Of a stretch of 46,317 nucleotides of DNA, positions 43,066 to 46,317 are shown one piece after another; positions within the stretch are counted from its first letter, which is position 1; every line of letters starts with the position of its first letter. Location of the stretch: positions 1 through 46,317 of the forward strand of contig JALHMB010000017.1 in the NCBI GenBank assembly GCA_022844275.1, read 5' to 3'. A model generated the notes under the pieces. That model was not told where the DNA came from and did not search any database. It worked only from the letters and a program-made list of their open reading frames with translations. Origin of the DNA: Hyphomicrobiaceae bacterium. Lineage in GTDB: Bacteria > Pseudomonadota > Alphaproteobacteria > Rhizobiales > Hyphomicrobiaceae. Position numbers and translations under genes: made by a program.

Positions 43066-43519
43066 AGCGGTTCTCCGGAAATGAACCGCCAAGAACAATG
43101 ATGGCGATGCCGACTGCAAGAACAAGGGGCCAGTTTTGGGCAGCAATGTTGGCGAGCCCGCGAAAGCTGGAGGTTGCGTCCAAAGTCCCACTTTTTATCG
43201 CGGATGGAATAGTCCTCGCCACTTCGACCGCCGTAGTGGCCACGGCAGTTGGTTCAGTGGCGAGGGTGTTTTCTGTCTCTTCCCTCCGCTCCTTGAGCCA
43301 AACGCCAAGCGCCGCGACGGCTCCCAGCACTGCGAAGCCTCCGGCGAGAAGAAAATACGCGTCGCGATAGCCAAACGCATCAATCAGAACGACGGTAAGG
43401 CCTGCCAATCCGAACCCAAAGGCAAACAGAAACGGAATGGCCACGGACGCCCGCACGGCATATTTGGCAATCAGGTTTGTGATGCCAGACGACACATAGC
43501 TGAGGAGTTTCCCAAACAC
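43037..43519 (-). CDS. Three-span holin-like membrane protein
   Basis: 160 residues from GTG 43519. Spans lie at about 26-46 (VAIPFLFAFGFGLAGLTVVL), 53-73 (AYFLLAGGFAVLGAVAALGV) and 132-150 (WPLVLAVGIAIIVLGGSFPE), with a charged linker between the second and third. The first two with a short turn resemble the phage holin/Holin-X-type proteins often found beside DUF883 and YihY genes. It lies 17 bases after the DUF883-like gene and overlaps the BrkB gene, in what looks like one envelope-stress operon. Function unknown. Confidence 0.78.
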   Translation of the reverse strand: MFGKLLSYVSSGITNLIAKYAVRASVAIPFLFAFGFGLAGLTVVLIDAFGYRDAYFLLAGGFAVLGAVAALGVWLKERREETENTLATEPTAVATTAVEVARTIPSAIKSGTLDATSSFRGLANIAAQNWPLVLAVGIAIIVLGGSFPENRYERRHKSQF

Positions 43520-43536
43520 GATGAGGCCCTACAATC

Positions 43537-43812
43537 CTAGGATTTCCAGAGCGCTCCCAGCAGAAAGCCCAAGGCGCCGGCAATGGCGAGCGTCGCCATG
43601 GGTTGCTGCTTCAGTGATGTGTCGAGGGCGTCCCGCATTGCACCGGGCGCCTTCTGCGCCATGGCTCCCACTTCGGACCCTTCTTCGATGGCGCGACCCG
43701 CAAGGTCGCCTGCCGGGCCTGCGAGATCTTTCGCCATCGCAGAGGCCTTGTCCATCAAGCCTTCTGCTTCCATAGAGGCTTGATCTTTTACCTGAGAAGA
43801 CTCTGAAGTCAT
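43537..43812 (-). CDS. ElaB/YqjD/DUF883-like membrane-anchored protein
   Basis: 91 residues from ATG 43812 with AGGAGCG upstream. The first 65 residues are an amphipathic helical domain rich in Ala, Gly, Asp and Lys (DKASAMAKDLAGPAGDLAGR). The C-terminus is one span ending in GFLLGALWKS, the pattern of the ElaB/YqjD family, which anchors to the inner membrane and can bind ribosomes in stationary phase. It is the first gene of the run DUF883-like, holin-like, BrkB, cupin on the minus strand. I did not find an EcfG box ahead of it. Confidence 0.82.
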   Translation of the reverse strand: MTSESSQVKDQASMEAEGLMDKASAMAKDLAGPAGDLAGRAIEEGSEVGAMAQKAPGAMRDALDTSLKQQPMATLAIAGALGFLLGALWKS

Positions 43813-44211
43813 GGGGGTCGCTCCTACTGGGTATGGAGCGGTAACGCCACCGCGCACGTAATGTTTCGTCGGGTTTCAGTTTAAGGGACAAATCTCACAG
43901 AGTGGGAACCCAGAACCCAGCCAGAACCGAGAACGAAAGTACACATTGCGCGAACTGTCACATGTCGACAACGCGGCGGGACAAATTGAACTTGGTGGCG
44001 TGCGGACCCCTTCTGCAGCAAAGCGCATCGCTCCGGACCGAGAATGTAGCCTCGTATCGCTGATCCCACCACGTCGCAGCTCGCTGAGTAAATCCGGCGA
44101 CGGCAATACGAAATCGGCAGGCGTTCCGACCGATTCGCCGCGCGAGCGCCGCCTCGCTATGGCCAGGTTCCGCAGGGGCTCGATCTGGTGTCGGGGAAGA
44201 ATCTCGGTGTA

Positions 44212-44236
44212 GGAACCGAACTCCATTTATGGCGTT
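44212..44236 (+). promoter_or_regulatory. EcfG-type promoter without an obvious gene
   Basis: GGAAC (44212-44216), 16 bases, CGTT (44233-44236), an exact consensus match. Transcription would begin near 44245, yet the next clear gene on this strand starts at 44684. It may drive the small frame at 44347, a small RNA, or a long leader. Confidence 0.5.
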
Positions 44237-44346
44237 TCGCAACCAGAGCGGTCGACTGCCGGGAAGCAGGGCCCGCGATTCCGAATCTGACGACACGAGG
44301 GGGACCGAGCAGACCTAGTCCGGTAGCGTCCCATCGATCCCCGTCC

Positions 44347-44478
44347 ATGCCCGCCGGTGCGCAAGTCCAAAAGCAGCCGAAAGCTCGAACGCGCTGTCCG
44401 ATTGAAGATCGCGCTCCCTCATTAAAGGAGTGGAGTCGTAGATTCGAGAGACTGGCCGAGCATATCAGGCGCCATTAA
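44347..44478 (+). CDS. Doubtful 43-residue basic small protein
   Basis: ATG 44347 to TAA 44478 encodes a basic peptide ending WSRRFERLAEHIRRH, possibly one amphipathic helix. There is no ribosome site, and the frame continues open upstream. The only reason to list it is that an exact EcfG promoter lies 110 bases upstream. It may equally be part of a non-coding transcript. Confidence 0.25.
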   Translation: MPAGAQVQKQPKARTRCPIEDRAPSLKEWSRRFERLAEHIRRH

Positions 44479-44622
44479 TCGCTCTGGGGTTTCAGCATTA
44501 TCTGGCGCGTGGTGCCTCGCGAAAGATGACGGGTGGCGTGCGCATTTCACTTGGTGCGTTCGCCTCGGGAAGTGGTGTTACTCACAGCCAGAAGAAACAA
44601 GAAAGAGTCAACGGGGATGGTT

Positions 44623-44647
44623 GGAACGCCCAGGCTCGATTTTCGTT
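44623..44647 (+). promoter_or_regulatory. EcfG-type promoter of the DUF1236 gene
   Basis: GGAAC (44623-44627), 16 bases, CGTT (44644-44647), an exact consensus match 36 bases before ATG 44684, the same distance as for the secreted protein gene at 35551. Confidence 0.7.
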
Positions 44648-44683
44648 GCTACTCCACCTCAGTTCAGGAATAGGAGTCCAACC

Positions 44684-45850
44684 ATGCTTAAACAGAACCT
44701 TCTTGTTTCCGTCTCCGCCATGGCCCTGCTGGCAGCCATGGCGACGGCTGGTATATCGCAGTCGCCGAGCGGCGGCGGTTCAGGCGCCGGGCAAGAACAG
44801 CAGAAGATGAATCCAGGTGAAAGTAATCGTGGGACTGAAACGCAGGATCGCGGTGCTCGTGAGCAGCCAACAAGCAAAGGCCGGTCGGCGCAGCGCGATG
44901 GCGACACACAGCCCAAGGCTTCGGATCGTGCAGAAGAGAAAGCCACTCCCAAATCTCGCGTCCAGGGGCAGGATGCAACGCCTAAGGCCTCAGATCGCGC
45001 GCAGGAGAAGGCCGCCCCCAAGAGCGCCGTTCAGGGCAAGAAAGATGACGACGATCGTCGATCTTCGGCGGCAGGCGACAAAGGTAAGGAAAGCACGAAA
45101 CAGTCCGATCAGGGCACAGCCAAGGATCGGGATCGTACGGCGGGCGAGTCCGCCAAGGAGCAGCGCGGCGACCGGACCGGAAGCAGTGAGAGTAAGGATG
45201 CACCGAAGCAGTCCGGAAAGGAACCAGCAAAGGATCGGGATCGGGCCGCTGGTGATGGTTCCAAAGACGGCCGCGAGGATCGTCAACGCGCCGACCGTAA
45301 TGCCGGAGAGCGCGTTCAGCTTAGCGAGCAAAAGCGGACCTCCGTTCGCGAACGTCTGTCAAAGAGCGCGCAGTCCAATCGCGTGACCAACGTCAATTTC
45401 GACATTCGCGTAGGGGCAAGCGTGCCGCGATCTGCGACCCTCCACGTTCTGCCGCCAGACGTCGTCGAGATTGTTCCGGAGTATCGGAACTATCGCTATG
45501 TCTACGTACGCGATGAAATCGTCATCATCGATCCGAGCGACTATGTCGTCGTTGCGGTGATCGGCGGCGATTCGAGGGTTGGTAGCCGGTCGCGTGGACG
45601 TATCACGCTTTCGTCCGATGACCGCGTGTTCGTCCGTCGACACGTCGATCTTGGGGCCCGCGTGAGGCTCGGCATTGGCAACATCTCGATCGGCATGAAC
45701 TTGCCCGATACAGTCGAGCTTCGGCCGCTGCCGGAGGCGGTTGTTGAGCGGCATCCGGATTTCCGAGGGCACCGCTATTTCATCTATGAAGACGATGTCG
45801 TGATCGTTGAGCCTCAATCTCGAGAGGTCGTTCTCGTCGTCGAGGACTGA
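44684..45850 (+). CDS. DUF1236 protein with a long charged repeat region
   Basis: 388 residues from ATG 44684, which starts a signal peptide (MLKQNLLVSVSAMALLAAMA). Residues about 28-225 are low-complexity, Lys/Asp/Ser/Gln-rich and repetitive: the unit PKASDRAxEKAxPK occurs twice, and AKDRDRxAG twice. The C-terminal 150 residues hold two tandem DUF1236 domains (HVLPPDVVEIVPEYRNYRYV and LRPLPEAVVERHPDFRGHRY). Each ends in a valine-rich strand (VVVAVI, VVLVVED). It is probably a disordered, envelope-associated stress protein; the biochemical role of DUF1236 is unknown. An exact EcfG promoter precedes it and a strong hairpin follows. Confidence 0.87.
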   Translation: MLKQNLLVSVSAMALLAAMATAGISQSPSGGGSGAGQEQQKMNPGESNRGTETQDRGAREQPTSKGRSAQRDGDTQPKASDRAEEKATPKSRVQGQDATPKASDRAQEKAAPKSAVQGKKDDDDRRSSAAGDKGKESTKQSDQGTAKDRDRTAGESAKEQRGDRTGSSESKDAPKQSGKEPAKDRDRAAGDGSKDGREDRQRADRNAGERVQLSEQKRTSVRERLSKSAQSNRVTNVNFDIRVGASVPRSATLHVLPPDVVEIVPEYRNYRYVYVRDEIVIIDPSDYVVVAVIGGDSRVGSRSRGRITLSSDDRVFVRRHVDLGARVRLGIGNISIGMNLPDTVELRPLPEAVVERHPDFRGHRYFIYEDDVVIVEPQSREVVLVVED

Positions 45851-45860
45851 CGCTTGAAAG

Positions 45861-45889
45861 CGCCTGCGGCTGCGAACCAGCCGCAGGCG
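45861..45889 (+). terminator. Terminator hairpin of the DUF1236 gene
   Basis: CGCCTGCGGCTG (45861-45872) pairs exactly with CAGCCGCAGGCG (45878-45889), a 12-base GC-rich stem with loop CGAAC, 10 bases after the stop. Only TTCCT follows. Confidence 0.65.
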
Positions 45890-45902
45890 TTCCTACAGCG
45901 CA

Positions 45903-46208
45903 GTGACAGCACTGATGGGCGCCCACTGGCGCATGTTCTGGAGCGCAGATCCGATGGACGCGTTCGTTTGGAAATCGCAGAATTCTAGCAGGCCACGAAG
46001 GTTGCTACCTATCGCAGCATCTTGCTTTGCCATGGGCGGCTTCATCGGGCATTACCATGGTCATCATAAGGTTCCCTCGCTTCCACCGAAGATCCAAGTC
46101 AACACAGGGGCAGTACCGGCGGCATACTCGTCGACGACCCCGCTTCCGATGATCAGGGCAGAGGCGCCCCCCTTACCTGCAAAATCAGAAGACCTAAGGC
46201 TGATGTGA
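45903..46208 (+). CDS. Small hypothetical protein with one hydrophobic segment
   Basis: Up to 101 residues from GTG 45903; internal ATGs at 45915, 45933 and 45954 are possible, and none has a clear ribosome site. It contains a basic stretch followed by a hydrophobic segment (RRLLPIAASCFAMGGFIGHY), the His-rich HYHGHHK, and a Pro/Ala-rich tail. This looks like a type of single-span protein with a periplasmic tail. I do not recognise a family. It converges with the partial gene at the window edge. Confidence 0.45.
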   Translation: MTALMGAHWRMFWSADPMDAFVWKSQNSSRPRRLLPIAASCFAMGGFIGHYHGHHKVPSLPPKIQVNTGAVPAAYSSTTPLPMIRAEAPPLPAKSEDLRLM

Positions 46209-46218
46209 CCCCCGCCTT

Positions 46219-46317
46219 TTATCCAGCCGGGACTGGAATCCGGTCGTCATTGAACGCTCCCGATGAGCGTCCTTCAAGCTCTTCGTTGTGCTGCCAGCGT
46301 GCCGCGTAGCCGGCCGG
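46219..46317 (-). CDS. C-terminal end of an unidentified protein, cut by the window edge
   Basis: The minus strand is open from the window end to TAA at 46219-46221 and reads PAGYAARWQHNEELEGRSSG then AFNDDRIPVPAG, 32 residues. The composition is protein-like and ends with a natural-looking tail, so this is probably the 3' end of a real gene, but too little is visible to name it. Confidence 0.45.
   Translation of the reverse strand, partial: PAGYAARWQHNEELEGRSSGAFNDDRIPVPAG

Larger units (their letters stand above)
43813..44683 (+). other. Long intergenic region with two stress promoters
   Basis: This 870-base region separates the DUF883-like operon (minus) from the DUF1236 gene (plus). It contains two exact EcfG-type promoters (44212-44236 and 44623-44647), both on the plus strand, and a small frame at 44347-44478. 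A minus-strand frame 43876-44226 has no ribosome site or motif and is not called. Confidence 0.5.

Noticed and set aside
43533-43544. Perfect palindrome AATCCTAGGATT at the DUF883-like stop
   Set aside because: It has no loop and contains the stop codon; a 12-base palindrome of this kind can arise by chance.
43876-44226. Minus-strand frame of 116 codons upstream of the DUF883-like operon
   Set aside because: It has no ribosome site, signal or motif, and the exact EcfG promoter on the other strand overlaps its start.
1-46317. Mobile elements, CRISPR arrays, tRNA or rRNA genes
   Set aside because: I looked for transposase or integrase motifs, regular repeat-spacer arrays and TPsiC-loop sequences on both strands and found none I could support; a covariance-model scan would be decisive for RNAs.

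Overview
The window reads as chromosomal DNA of a high-GC alphaproteobacterium, most likely of the order Hyphomicrobiales (Rhizobiales). The evidence is a DUF1236 protein, a SqrR/BigR-type ArsR repressor, glycine/tyrosine-rich secreted proteins, FNR/FixK-type boxes and several promoters matching the sigma-EcfG general-stress consensus (GGAAC-N16-CGTT). Genus cannot be set from the sequence alone. I see no rRNA, tRNA, CRISPR array, insertion sequence or integrase.

Layout. 1-900: a truncated small membrane protein and a decayed methyltransferase fragment. 0.9-10 kb: a metal/copper module (OmpR-type regulator, sensor kinase, RND adaptor with an unusual N-terminal fusion, heavy-metal RND pump, small periplasmic protein, Tat-exported multicopper oxidase). 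10.3-13.9 kb: a nucleoside phosphorylase pseudogene and a DevBCA/MacB-like ABC exporter on the minus strand. 14.2-17.3 kb: ECF sigma factor and anti-sigma factor, then a Tat-exported sulfite-oxidase-family enzyme and its probable cytochrome c. 17.5-23.8 kb: sulfide:quinone oxidoreductase plus a DUF2892 protein, divergent from a thiol-type ArsR repressor that leads an RND efflux operon. 24-25.8 kb: cytochrome c, Spy-like protein, ion channel. 26.2-30.5 kb: a second MacB-like ABC exporter. 30.6-33.6 kb: universal stress protein, broken hemerythrin gene, small cytochrome c, ferredoxin-reductase-like flavocytochrome. 33.7-46.3 kb: mostly small envelope and stress proteins, two cupins, a CadC-like TPR regulator, a PLP enzyme of Cys/Met metabolism, a BrkB-type membrane protein cluster and a DUF1236 protein.

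Two regulatory themes tie the window together. Five sites resembling the FNR/FixK box (TTGAY-N4-RTCAA) lie at 14009, 25025, 30611, 31602 and 31828, next to the universal stress protein, hemerythrin remnant, cytochromes and Spy-like gene; this points to an oxygen-limitation regulon. Separately, four exact and one near-exact EcfG-type promoters lie at 218 (minus), 35587 (minus), 40299, 44212 and 44623, three of the exact ones 25-45 bp ahead of small envelope-protein genes. The sulfur genes (SQR, sulfite oxidase pair, SqrR-like repressor with an RND pump) suggest sulfide and sulfite detoxification, and the copper module is a likely periplasmic copper/silver defence.

Several remnants (methyltransferase, nucleoside phosphorylase, hemerythrin, and a universal stress gene with TAG as codon 2) show that the region is accumulating small lesions. 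All family assignments are by reading motifs; no database search was possible.
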